A DNA stretch of 64,000 bases. Origin: Paramuribaculum sp. Lineage in GTDB: Bacteria; Bacteroidota; Bacteroidia; Bacteroidales; Muribaculaceae. How positions within the stretch are numbered: position 1 is the first letter of the stretch; every line of letters starts with the position of its first letter. This document shows, in pieces, positions 37,704 to 45,340 of the stretch. Location of the stretch: the NCBI GenBank assembly GCA_022511125.1, contig JAFLSD010000010.1, positions 37,561-101,560 of the forward strand. The letters run 5' to 3'. Under the pieces are notes generated by a model. It ran no database searches and was not told where the DNA came from. It saw only the letters and a list, made by a program, of their open reading frames with translations. A program made the position numbers and the translations under genes.

Positions 37704-37895
37704 TCCATAGTCTTTTCATATAGATTCGAGAATCGTAACTGGGTTTTCGTTAATGACAGTGTAGTAGATAGACGGAATAGAATTATAGTGGCAGAAGATG
37801 AATCTGGGTCGTTTAGCAATGGTTAATGGAATAATGTATATCCCTATATCTCAAAATGATAATTTAAAATTTGTCAAATATGATAAGACGGGTAA
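37704..37895 (+). pseudogene. Degraded coding remnant at the right end of the radA insert
   Basis: A short open stretch on the plus strand (37712-37820) reads YRFENRNWVFVNDSVVDR and so on to EDESGSFSNG before a stop. It has no convincing start and does not match its neighbours. It looks like the tail of a broken secreted-protein gene. The function is unknown and the call is weak. Confidence 0.3.
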
Positions 37896-37927
37896 TCGAG
37901 GAAGCTTTCCGCGCCCTATTCGGATAA
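37896..37927. repeat. 32-bp direct repeat, copy 2 (extra radA 3' end)
   Basis: Identical to 36770-36801. It lies 9 bp beyond the stop of acr3, which is on the opposite strand, so it marks the right end of the insert. Confidence 0.9.
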
Positions 37928-37936
37928 AAGGAAGAT

Positions 37937-38986
37937 TTAATGAAAATGATGGCGGGTGCGGTTGGCGATGTTTACGAGGGAGAGCATGACAGGAACCTCG
38001 ACGAGCACTCCGACAACGGTAGCCAGTGCGGCTCCCGACTGGAGGCCGAATAGTGAAATTGCCACAGCTACAGCCAATTCGAAAAAGTTGCTTGCTCCAA
38101 TCATTCCTGCCGGTGCCGCGATAGAGTGGGGCAATTTCCAAGCGCGTGCCCATCCGTATGCTATGAAGAATATTATAACTGTCTGTAGAATCAGTGGTAT
38201 AGCTATAAGGATGATGTGGAGGGGATTGGCTAAAATGGTGTCGCCTTGAAATGCGAAAAGGATAATCAACGTAAGGAGAAGCCCGATTGTGGTAAATGGC
38301 CCGAATTTGCCTACAAATACGTTGTTGAAATATTCAATGCCTTTTCGCTTTACAACTATTATTCGTGTTATTATAGCTGCGACAAGCGGTATAACGACAA
38401 ATAGAACGACCGACAGAATGAGCGTAGCCCACGGAATTGCAACACCGCCTATCCCAAGTAGAAAGCCGACAATAGGAACGAATGCAACAAGGATAATAAG
38501 GTCATTGACAGCAACCTGAACTAAAGTATAAGCAGCATCGCCCCGCGTCAGATAGCTCCAAACGAACACCATGGCCGTACAAGGAGCGGCACCGAGAAGA
38601 ACAGCTCCCGCCAAATATTGGTCGGCAAGTTCCGTCGGTATAAGAGTTTTGAATATAACAAAGAAGAAAAGCCACGCAATGGCAAACATCGAGAACGGCT
38701 TTATGAGCCAGTTGGTAATACAGGTTATCAGTATACCTTTGGGCCGCTTGCCTACGTTCATCACGCTTTTAAAATCGACTTTGAGCATCATAGGATAAAT
38801 CATAAGCCAAATCAGCACAGCAATTGGGATTGACACATTGGCATATTCCCACTTGCCGAGCGTAGCCGGGAAGGCAGGAAGGAAATAACCGATTGCGATG
38901 CCGGCAATGATGCATAGCGCAACCCAAATACTCAAATACTTCTCGAAAAAGCCTATTTTTCTTGATGAATCATTCTTAGTTTCCAT
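37937..38986 (-). CDS. acr3: ACR3-family arsenite efflux permease
   Basis: A 349-aa membrane protein with about ten transmembrane segments that expels As(III) as arsenite. The conserved transport Cys is in GAAPCTAMVFVW (Cys136), and the second conserved region SNFFELAVAVAI is near residue 315. I chose the ATG at 38986 (METKNDSSRK) because the longer reading from 39082 adds 32 charged residues that overlap arsR. It is 19 bp behind arsR, so the two form an arsenic-resistance operon regulated by ArsR. It ends 9 bp from the 32-bp direct repeat, which marks the edge of the radA insert. Confidence 0.92.
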   Translation of the reverse strand: METKNDSSRKIGFFEKYLSIWVALCIIAGIAIGYFLPAFPATLGKWEYANVSIPIAVLIWLMIYPMMLKVDFKSVMNVGKRPKGILITCITNWLIKPFSMFAIAWLFFFVIFKTLIPTELADQYLAGAVLLGAAPCTAMVFVWSYLTRGDAAYTLVQVAVNDLIILVAFVPIVGFLLGIGGVAIPWATLILSVVLFVVIPLVAAIITRIIVVKRKGIEYFNNVFVGKFGPFTTIGLLLTLIILFAFQGDTILANPLHIILIAIPLILQTVIIFFIAYGWARAWKLPHSIAAPAGMIGASNFFELAVAVAISLFGLQSGAALATVVGVLVEVPVMLSLVNIANRTRHHFH

Positions 38987-39005
38987 TGTGTCAGTTCCGT
39001 AGGTG

Positions 39006-39329
39006 TCAACAACATTTTTTGTCTTTGCATGAGCAGTCGTTGAAGAACTGCGAGAACATTGTCTGTGCTTCTTCCCATACATCGCAGTTCACGCAATAGC
39101 GGACTTTGGGGGCAAGAACCTCGCCTTGAATCAAACCAACTTCTTTAAGTTCTTTGAGATGTTGTGAAACGGTAGGTTTCGCAATATTCAATACCTCGGC
39201 TATGTCTCCAAAATAGCATTCTTCACGCTTTGCGAGGAAGTACATAATGGCAACTCGGGTCGGATGACCGAGAGCTTTGGCGAAGCGAGCGAGACGTTCC
39301 TGCTCGGGAGTAATTTCAATTTTTGCCAT
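39006..39329 (-). CDS. arsR: ArsR-family metalloregulator
   Basis: A 107-aa winged-helix repressor (helix-turn-helix [19 protein letters not shown], about 53-71). ArsR releases its operator when As(III) binds cysteines. The usual ELCVCDL site is replaced by EECYFGDI, which has a single Cys. Additional cysteines are at YCVNCDVW and in the tail CSCKDKKCC, so the metal site is probably formed differently. It precedes acr3 by 19 bp and would repress its own operon. Promoter and candidate operator are at 39350-39380. Confidence 0.88.
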   Translation of the reverse strand: MAKIEITPEQERLARFAKALGHPTRVAIMYFLAKREECYFGDIAEVLNIAKPTVSQHLKELKEVGLIQGEVLAPKVRYCVNCDVWEEAQTMFSQFFNDCSCKDKKCC

Positions 39330-39349
39330 ACGATTTATTTAGTTATTCG

Positions 39350-39380
39350 CAAAATTACTAATAAACTTTATAAATAGTAA
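39350..39380 (-). promoter_or_regulatory. arsR promoter with an imperfect dyad operator
   Basis: Minus-strand TAATTTTG -7 box (39357-39350). Just upstream, partly overlapping the box, is an imperfect dyad (ACTATTTATAAAG...ATTAGT) that could bind the ArsR dimer. Confidence 0.4.
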
Positions 39381-39408
39381 AAAAGCCGGAGTTTTAACAA
39401 AATTTAAC

Positions 39409-39447
39409 GGGGGGGGGTAAATAATAATTTTTTCGTTTTTAATTTTG
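39409..39447 (+). promoter_or_regulatory. G-tract promoter of the 10-kb island
   Basis: Nine G (39409-39417), then 22 nt, then TAATTTTG (39440-39447), 35 bp before the first gene. The 26-bp block around the G run is identical to the one in the radA insert. Confidence 0.6.
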
Positions 39448-39482
39448 CGTTAAAAGAATTAAAATAAAAGCAAATAATCTTT

Positions 39483-40001
39483 ATGGAATCGCATAGTTTT
39501 AATGAAATCGAACAACGTTTAGAACCTAATGGAAATGAATGTATATTTTGCGGCCGCAATGGGATCGATCATTCCGAAGACGATTACTACACATACCTCT
39601 ATAGAGAAGAATCAAGGTTTAATGCTGTGGTTTACAGAAAGGTTAAATTTAAAAAGATCCAGATAGGAGCAACGCGTTGTAAAGATTGTAAGCAGGAGCA
39701 TAAAAAAAATTCTGTTTATAGCTTCTTTATGACTTTGGGTGTGTTTTTGTTTATAACAGCCGGAATCGCAGGTTTAAGCTATTTGTTAATAGACTATTTG
39801 CACCCTTTAGTAGGAATTATTGCAGGCCTGATTATGTTAGTCTGCAATATCTCGTATTGTTGTGATAGATTATATCATAAATTTCATAGGAAGTTAGCTG
39901 AACGGAAGGGAATTTATTCTCCTCATGAAGGCTTAAAGTCATATACGTTAGTTCGGGAACTGATTAGTCAAGGTTTTAAATTCAATCAACCTTTAGCTTG
40001 A
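39483..40001 (+). CDS. Zinc-ribbon-like membrane protein
   Basis: A 172-aa protein with an N-terminal Cys cluster (ECIFCGRNG near residue 20 and TRCKDCKQEHK near residue 65, two CxxC pairs, a likely zinc ribbon) and two hydrophobic segments (about 80-100 and 108-130), then a basic tail. Probably an inner-membrane protein with the Cys-rich part in the cytoplasm. It opens the island from its own G-tract promoter. I know no function for it; the small-membrane-protein neighbours suggest a joint role. Confidence 0.55.
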   Translation: MESHSFNEIEQRLEPNGNECIFCGRNGIDHSEDDYYTYLYREESRFNAVVYRKVKFKKIQIGATRCKDCKQEHKKNSVYSFFMTLGVFLFITAGIAGLSYLLIDYLHPLVGIIAGLIMLVCNISYCCDRLYHKFHRKLAERKGIYSPHEGLKSYTLVRELISQGFKFNQPLA

Positions 40002-40040
40002 GAATTAAGTAATTATAAACATAAATCTAACTTTAAAATT

Positions 40041-40460
40041 ATGGAAAATGAAATGACTCAGAACGAGTATGCAGAAATGGAACAGGCTCCGCGCCGCAAC
40101 AAGTTTACCACCTTTTGGCTTTGGCTGATGATTGTGGGAAATATTTTAAATATAATAGGAATGTTCGTTCAGTATGCTATGAGTGAATTTTTGTTAAAAT
40201 ATGCGTTGGGCACTTTTATTGTGAGCATAGGTATGTCTGCTATTTCGATTTTTGGTGTGGCGAGACTATTGTATTGGAAAAAAGACGGTTTTAGGATAGT
40301 GGCTGGTGCTATGATGTTTAGCGTATTTTGGTTGTTCAAAGATGTTAATTTTGAACTTGCTATTGCAGGATTGGTAGGTTCGATAGTAGGAATAGGTATT
40401 CTCTGGGGAGTATTGCAATGCACCAAGGACGGCGTGAGCTGCTGGAGTCAGTTACGTTGA
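40041..40460 (+). CDS. Four-TM membrane protein ending TKDGVSCWSQLR
   Basis: A 139-aa protein with an acidic N-terminus (MENEMTQNEYAEMEQ) and about four hydrophobic segments (residues 24-45, 56-75, 90-105, 112-127). The C-terminal TKDGVSCWSQLR is similar to KKNGVSWWSLCK in the gene at 41057, so the two are distant paralogs or share a tail motif. Probably an inner-membrane protein of unknown role. It lies 40 bp after the zinc-ribbon gene. Confidence 0.55.
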   Translation: MENEMTQNEYAEMEQAPRRNKFTTFWLWLMIVGNILNIIGMFVQYAMSEFLLKYALGTFIVSIGMSAISIFGVARLLYWKKDGFRIVAGAMMFSVFWLFKDVNFELAIAGLVGSIVGIGILWGVLQCTKDGVSCWSQLR

Positions 40461-40511
40461 CAAAAAAATGATATGTAAATTGACAAGTTGAACTATTAAA
40501 ATTATAAATCA

Positions 40512-40925
40512 ATGAAAAAAATTCTCCAAATATTCTCGATTATCGCTCTTTTCGCATCGTGTAACAAAAACGAAACTATTTTGCAGTCGGCGGTGGATCA
40601 GGCAAATAAACTATGTCCGATGACGGTGGACGAAATTACAACCCTGGAATATGTCAAATACTATCCCGGCGATACAATCTTGACATATGATTACGTTATC
40701 AATGAAGAAAAATGCCCTATAACGCTGATTTCAGCCAATCTCGAAACGTTAGGCGAGACGATGAAAAGCAATTTGAATTCTCCAGCCACTAAAATACTTA
40801 CCGACGCATGCAGTAATGCTGGTGTTTTAATCAAGTTTTCGTATCGCGGTGACCAAAGCAAGGAGTCTTGTGCTGTAGTTTACGATCCCAAAACCGGTAA
40901 AACCGAATATGAACCGATAGAGTAA
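40512..40925 (+). CDS. Small lipoprotein
   Basis: A 137-aa protein with a lipoprotein signal (MKKILQIFSIIALFASC, Cys17 likely lipid-modified). The mature part (about 120 residues) is alternating polar with segments such as YPGDTILTYDYVINEEKCPI and VLIKFSYRGDQSKESCAVVY. Three more Cys could form a disulfide. No family is recognised. It is followed by a 131-bp spacer holding a small CCGC...GCGG hairpin and the next gene. Confidence 0.6.
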   Translation: MKKILQIFSIIALFASCNKNETILQSAVDQANKLCPMTVDEITTLEYVKYYPGDTILTYDYVINEEKCPITLISANLETLGETMKSNLNSPATKILTDACSNAGVLIKFSYRGDQSKESCAVVYDPKTGKTEYEPIE

Positions 40926-41056
40926 GATCCTGAAGAGTGAGTGAAGTGAGGTTGCGTGTGGCGTCTAATACCATGACTATTTATGGCAATCGTGGGGATG
41001 GTTTAAGCCGCGATGCGGAGCTTATATGTTTAAGCAATAAAAACAGGTAAGAATAT

Positions 41057-41470
41057 ATGGCAAAAGAAATTTTTTTAACGGGAAGACTGGTTTACGGTCT
41101 ATGGTATTTTGTAATGGTGTTCTGGTGTGCGATCGGGTGTGTTCGTTTTGAGAACCTCTCGGTTAATACGTATATTTCTTTAATAGTTCTGATCTCTTTA
41201 ACGTTAGTTGGTTTCGGGGCCGGTAAACTTTGTTTTTTTCGACGAATGTCGGAATGGTATGAAGTCGGCCAACCAAAAAAGATTGGATTTAAGCTGATAA
41301 TCTTAGGGGCATTGGTTCAAACAGCATGGTTTTTCGGTCTATCGCTGTATATAGGCAATTTAGAGTGGTTTATTATTCAAACTATAGTTTGGGCAGGTCT
41401 GTTGTATGGCACTTGGAAGATATTGAATGTGAAGAAGAACGGCGTGAGCTGGTGGAGTCTATGTAAATAA
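41057..41470 (+). CDS. Four-TM membrane protein ending KKNGVSWWSLCK
   Basis: A 137-aa protein with about four hydrophobic segments. Its C-terminus KKNGVSWWSLCK resembles the tail of the gene at 40041. The core is hydrophobic (YISLIVLISLTLVGFGAGKL). Inner-membrane location is likely; the function is unknown. It ends 11 bp before the first SAQG-leader Sel1 gene. Confidence 0.55.
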   Translation: MAKEIFLTGRLVYGLWYFVMVFWCAIGCVRFENLSVNTYISLIVLISLTLVGFGAGKLCFFRRMSEWYEVGQPKKIGFKLIILGALVQTAWFFGLSLYIGNLEWFIIQTIVWAGLLYGTWKILNVKKNGVSWWSLCK

Positions 41471-41481
41471 AAGATGCTGTT

Positions 41482-42201
41482 ATGGTAAAGAATGTAGTTT
41501 TGAAGTTAGTGCTTGCGGTCGGGTTGGTTATAGCCGGTGCGTCGACAGTGTCAGCGCAGGGACTTGTTCCACCACCTAAGAAAGAGCAAACAAAACCAAG
41601 TAAGCCGTCGACGGCGAACCAGAGGGGGAAGACGAGTTCGTCAGGCAAGGTTAAAGATTTAAAAGAAGCATTTAATAAGGGTGATTACAAGAAATGCTTT
41701 GAATTGGCCAATCAATTAAAGGAGCATGCAGCTGCGCAGAATTATTTGGCCATTATGTATGCCGACGGATTAGGTATGGCTCAGGATTACGCGGAGGCAG
41801 CCAGATGGTTTAGGAAAGCTGCGGAGCAGGGAGATGAAACCGGGCAATGTGGTTTAGGTAGGATGTATGCAACTGGACAAGGTGTGGCACAGGATTACGC
41901 GGAGGCGGCAAGATGGTACAGGAAATCGGCTGAGCAGGGAAATGCAGCTGCGCAGTGGTCTTTGGGTTTGCTGTATACCTATGGAGAAGGTGTGGCACAG
42001 GATTACGCTGAAGCTGCGCGATGGTTCAGAAAATCGGCGGAGCAGGGACATGCGGATGCGCAGTACGACTTGGGTGTGATATATCATAATGGACAAGGTG
42101 TTGCACAGGATTACGCGGAGGCGGTAAGATGGTTCAGAAAATCAGCTGAGCAGGGAAATGCAGATGCTATCAAGGTGTTGAAGGATATGGGCGAATGGTG
42201 A
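41482..42201 (+). CDS. Secreted Sel1-repeat protein with the SAQG leader
   Basis: A 239-aa exported protein. The signal peptide (VLKLVLAVGLVIAGASTVSA) is followed by QGLVPPPKKEQTKPSK, a Pro/Lys-rich stretch, so Gln becomes the mature N-terminus. The body starts LKEAFNKGDYKKCFELANQL and then has about four Sel1-like repeats of 36 residues (for example DYAEAARWYRKSAEQGNAAAQ and related). Sel1/TPR-like solenoids bind proteins, and periplasmic Sel1 proteins in other bacteria act in stress or envelope signalling. The leader is shared with four neighbours. Confidence 0.8.
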   Translation: MVKNVVLKLVLAVGLVIAGASTVSAQGLVPPPKKEQTKPSKPSTANQRGKTSSSGKVKDLKEAFNKGDYKKCFELANQLKEHAAAQNYLAIMYADGLGMAQDYAEAARWFRKAAEQGDETGQCGLGRMYATGQGVAQDYAEAARWYRKSAEQGNAAAQWSLGLLYTYGEGVAQDYAEAARWFRKSAEQGHADAQYDLGVIYHNGQGVAQDYAEAVRWFRKSAEQGNADAIKVLKDMGEW

Positions 42202-42235
42202 GTGTGTGGGTTTTAAATGGGTGGTCGAGGTTGTG

Positions 42236-42326
42236 GCACGGCTCCGCCGTGCGTGGGGGTGTGGGTGGCGTGTCCGCCGGTACATGCTGCCGGCGGTTAA
42301 TCAAGGTTAATGCCGTTCCACGGCAT
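42236..42326. repeat. Three consecutive GC-rich hairpins in the island
   Basis: GCACGGC-TCC-GCCGTGC (42236-42252), CCGCCGG/CCGGCGG with a 9-nt loop (42274-42296) and ATGCCGT-TCC-ACGGCAT (42310-42326). They sit between the first two Sel1 genes in an otherwise AT-rich region. They could be terminators, REP-like elements or RNA-stability elements. Confidence 0.5.
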
Positions 42327-42385
42327 GGATTGGTGCGGTGATAATGGAGATTTGGTGAAACGAATGAATTAACGATAAAAAAAGA

Positions 42386-43669
42386 ATGATTATGAGACGT
42401 TTAGTGTTGACGATGGTAGTGCTGGCGATGGTATCGTTCGGAGCGAAAAGTAGTTGCCGTTATGAAGATGATGAAATAGAGACAACTACGACGGATGACG
42501 AGGAAGACGTCGTGGTAGGGATGACCGAGGAACCACTGACTCCCGAAGAAATAGAGATTGAAGACGCTTATGGTGAGGGCGATTACCGCCGGTGTTTTGA
42601 GTTGGCAATGCGGATGGAGGAAAACGCATTGGCTCAGTTCTATTTAGGCTCGATGTATTTTAACGGTAATGGTGTATCTGAAAGTCTTGATGAAGCTTAT
42701 AATTGGTTTGAGAAATCGGCCGAACAAGGATTTGCAGCCTCGCAATATATGTTAGGTTTAAAAAATGAGATGTACAATCAATATGACGAGGCATTCGAGT
42801 GGTATTCCAAGGCAGCTGAACAAGGTTTTGAACTCGCTCAAACAAAATTAGGCATTGCTTATGAGTTCGGTATTGGATGCGAGCAAGATTTTAAAAATGC
42901 GGCATTGTGGTTCGGCGTAGCAGCGGAAGCAGGTGATTCAGAGGCTCAATATTATTTGGGCGAATTGTATTACTTCGGAGACGGGGTGGAACAAAACAAT
43001 GATGAAGCCGCGGAATGGTTTAAGTTTGCCGCCGAGCAAGGAAATGAGTCGGCACAGGCTTTACTGACAAAGATTCTTTCTCCGAGCGATGAAGGCGTGA
43101 TTGATGAAGTGATCGAGTCATATAACTGGACATCGAGCGAAGTTGACCGTAATCCGACTGTGAAAAGACTGAGCGAGCAGGAGATAACTGAAAACCGCAC
43201 TCCGGCGGCGAAGGCATATAATTTCGTTATGGCTATTCTCGACGGCGACGAAGACGGTATTAAAAAGGATTACTCACGAAGCCCGCAATGGGGCGGGGAA
43301 AATGAGGACGATGTTAAGGCAGCCATGGAAGAAAATTTTTCGAAAGGCAAACGTGAAATACTGAAATGGAAAGATGCTTTGGCGACGGGAGATTATGAAA
43401 TAGTACCGGTTTATGTACAAGATTTATCATATTATATAGAAGACGCTTCTACTTATCATAATATTTTTCAGATCGTGAGAAATGGCAAGATATATGTTCC
43501 GAATGAAAAAGGTCCGAAGGATACGGTGCTCAGTCAAGGTATCTATATAGCGTGCGTTCCTGTAACCGAGATTGGGCGGAAAGGGTTCCAGGATATTAGC
43601 AACATAGGCGATATGAGTGTGGAAGTACGCACGGAATATATCGACGGTAGGTGGAAAGTTACCGGTTAA
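42386..43669 (+). CDS. Sel1-repeat protein with a C-terminal island-specific domain
   Basis: A 427-aa protein. The N-terminus (RRLVLTMVVLAMVSFGAKSS) is a signal peptide followed by an acidic linker (DDEIETTTTDDEEDVVVG). Sel1-like repeats run from about residue 65 to 235, for instance DAYGEGDYRRCFELAMRM and DEAYNWFEKSAEQGFAASQY. The C-terminal ~190 residues (YNWTSSEVDRNPTVKRLSEQ onward) are clearly homologous to the mature lipoprotein at 45341 (YNWIPSEVDTNPIVERLSAE). Location is probably periplasmic. ATG at 42392 is an alternative start. The shared domain suggests the two genes exchanged or duplicated this module. Function unknown. Confidence 0.7.
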   Translation: MIMRRLVLTMVVLAMVSFGAKSSCRYEDDEIETTTTDDEEDVVVGMTEEPLTPEEIEIEDAYGEGDYRRCFELAMRMEENALAQFYLGSMYFNGNGVSESLDEAYNWFEKSAEQGFAASQYMLGLKNEMYNQYDEAFEWYSKAAEQGFELAQTKLGIAYEFGIGCEQDFKNAALWFGVAAEAGDSEAQYYLGELYYFGDGVEQNNDEAAEWFKFAAEQGNESAQALLTKILSPSDEGVIDEVIESYNWTSSEVDRNPTVKRLSEQEITENRTPAAKAYNFVMAILDGDEDGIKKDYSRSPQWGGENEDDVKAAMEENFSKGKREILKWKDALATGDYEIVPVYVQDLSYYIEDASTYHNIFQIVRNGKIYVPNEKGPKDTVLSQGIYIACVPVTEIGRKGFQDISNIGDMSVEVRTEYIDGRWKVTG

Positions 43670-43691
43670 AAAAAAAAAACGGAAATTGAAT

Positions 43692-44483
43692 ATGGAAAAA
43701 GCAAAGAAAGCTATTTTGAGAATTGTTTTGGCGATGGGTTTGATTGCCGTCGGTGCGTCTGCCGTGTCGGCTCAGGGAATATTGCCACGGCCGAGCAAGC
43801 CGGCAAAACCCACGAAAAGAGGTGGCAAGCAGAGCACGCCAACAAGAGTGACTGTACAAGATGTAGTTGAGTTGACTGACACTGCTGTAGCCTATGGAGG
43901 GTTAAATGAAAGATCAATATTCTATTCCGGACCGGAAATTATTAAATCGTTAGGCATCATGATAGATGATAGTGGTAATGTATATAATGAGAATCCGGGT
44001 GATTACTTTGAACAAGACTTAGGTTATCTCAATAATTTTCATTTTAAAATTGATTTTTGTTTTTATCCCGATATGCAAAGATTCGTGTCTATAGATTCAT
44101 CATACAATGAAAAATATGATTATGCCAATAATGTGTCTTTAGTTGCAACAGATTATGTCCTGACATTAGACAGCAGTCATAGAAGATTGGCTGTGAGGTT
44201 AAACGAAGATGGAGAGATTCAAATAGTAACTAATAATGGCAGGGAGAGATATAATACAGGGTTCTATTATGTAAAGAACGATTGGAATAGGTTAATTTTG
44301 GATTATCATGAGGGTGATTTATTTATCACTCATATTCAAAATGGCATAGAAAAATCTTGTTACATGGATATTGGATTTTTTTCAGGATGGGGTAATAATG
44401 TCCTGTCAAGTCATAATTGGGCTAATGGCAGGCAATTTCACGGATTTCTCAGTATGATTTCTGTTCATACATGGAATAGATAA
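43692..44483 (+). CDS. SAQG-leader protein with a ConA/LamG-like body
   Basis: A 263-aa exported protein. The start at ATG 43692 (MEKAKKAILRIVLAMGLIAV, then GASAVSAQG) gives the shared leader; a longer reading from 43617 overlaps the previous gene and an A12 run, so I rejected it. The mature part starts QGILPRPSKPAKPTKRGGK. The rest looks beta-rich, with NNFHFKIDFCFYP and NRLILDYHEGDLFITHI, compatible with a ConA-like (LamG) sandwich. Substrate unknown. Confidence 0.65.
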   Translation: MEKAKKAILRIVLAMGLIAVGASAVSAQGILPRPSKPAKPTKRGGKQSTPTRVTVQDVVELTDTAVAYGGLNERSIFYSGPEIIKSLGIMIDDSGNVYNENPGDYFEQDLGYLNNFHFKIDFCFYPDMQRFVSIDSSYNEKYDYANNVSLVATDYVLTLDSSHRRLAVRLNEDGEIQIVTNNGRERYNTGFYYVKNDWNRLILDYHEGDLFITHIQNGIEKSCYMDIGFFSGWGNNVLSSHNWANGRQFHGFLSMISVHTWNR

Positions 44484-44526
44484 ATAGTTGAGCAGGAAAA
44501 TGAATTTTTAATTAATAATTTTGATT

Positions 44527-45303
44527 ATGTTAGTTAAGACATTTTGGAGATTGCTTTTAGTATTAGGATTGGCGTTTGTCAGTGCGTCGGCCCTATCGGC
44601 GCAGGGTAGGGTAACGCGGCCGGGAAGGAGCAATGGAGGTAGTCAAGGATCTTCAAATACTTCATTGATCACTTTCCCTTCGACTTTTCGTTACACTCAG
44701 TATTATCCTGACGATCCAAAATGTCCGGAGGTAACCTCTTATTTCATTTTCCGATCAGCAAACGAAGTAATCTGGTGTCTCGAAAGCGACGACGATTATC
44801 TGTATGCAATAGCCTACGGGACATATAATAAATCTTCAAATACTATCTGTTTTTCTCAGAATAAGGTCTATTCCTCATTAAATTCTTTTCGCGACGGGGA
44901 TATTATATTTACGTTAAGGAAAATTGACGGTTCTCTTTACATAAATTCAGATAATAGGAGAGTTTCTTATTTCTTAGGGAAAGCAGGGAATTATGTCCCG
45001 CTAAAAAAATGCGACAACATCACACCTTCTTCCTCTTTAGCGCGAACAAGCTGGAAAGGATCTTATCCCTATTCCGAAGAGCAAATAATGTTTTATTTTC
45101 AGTCGGCATCGGAAGTAATAGTTGACGGTGAGCCTCACAGTTATATTCTGATAGAAGATAAAGTTGGAATATTAAGCGGAGATAATCCAACAGATGAAGC
45201 GTTTACAGGAGTTGTGAACGGTGATGTACTGTTACTTCATCGATCGGGATTCAGAAAGAACATGAATAAAACATGGTTTGATTTGCAAAGATCAGATTAT
45301 TGA
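44527..45303 (+). CDS. SAQG-leader beta-rich secreted protein
   Basis: A 258-aa exported protein with the leader TFWRLLLVLGLAFVSASALS, then AQGRVTRPGRSNG. Its body (SNTSLITFPSTFRYTQYY, ISQNKVYSSLNSFRDGDIIF) is alternating polar and beta-branched, without a motif I recognise. ATG at 44527 is preferred over an upstream TTG because it opens the signal peptide directly. Its leader is the most diverged of the family: it keeps SALSAQG but loses the IVPPP stretch. Confidence 0.55.
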   Translation: MLVKTFWRLLLVLGLAFVSASALSAQGRVTRPGRSNGGSQGSSNTSLITFPSTFRYTQYYPDDPKCPEVTSYFIFRSANEVIWCLESDDDYLYAIAYGTYNKSSNTICFSQNKVYSSLNSFRDGDIIFTLRKIDGSLYINSDNRRVSYFLGKAGNYVPLKKCDNITPSSSLARTSWKGSYPYSEEQIMFYFQSASEVIVDGEPHSYILIEDKVGILSGDNPTDEAFTGVVNGDVLLLHRSGFRKNMNKTWFDLQRSDY

Positions 45304-45340
45304 TATAATATTTTAATCAGAAACCAATAAGATATAAGTT

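Noticed and set aside
37798-37989. 63-codon ORF overlapping the second 32-bp repeat
   Set aside because: It runs across the insert boundary into acr3 antisense and has no family; it is a chance frame.
43660-43692. Run of 12 A at the end of the 42386 gene with an overlapping ORF starting at 43617, suggestive of programmed slippage
   Set aside because: The TAA stop of the first gene uses the first two A of the run, so slippage after it could not fuse the proteins, and the ATG at 43692 gives a clean shared leader.
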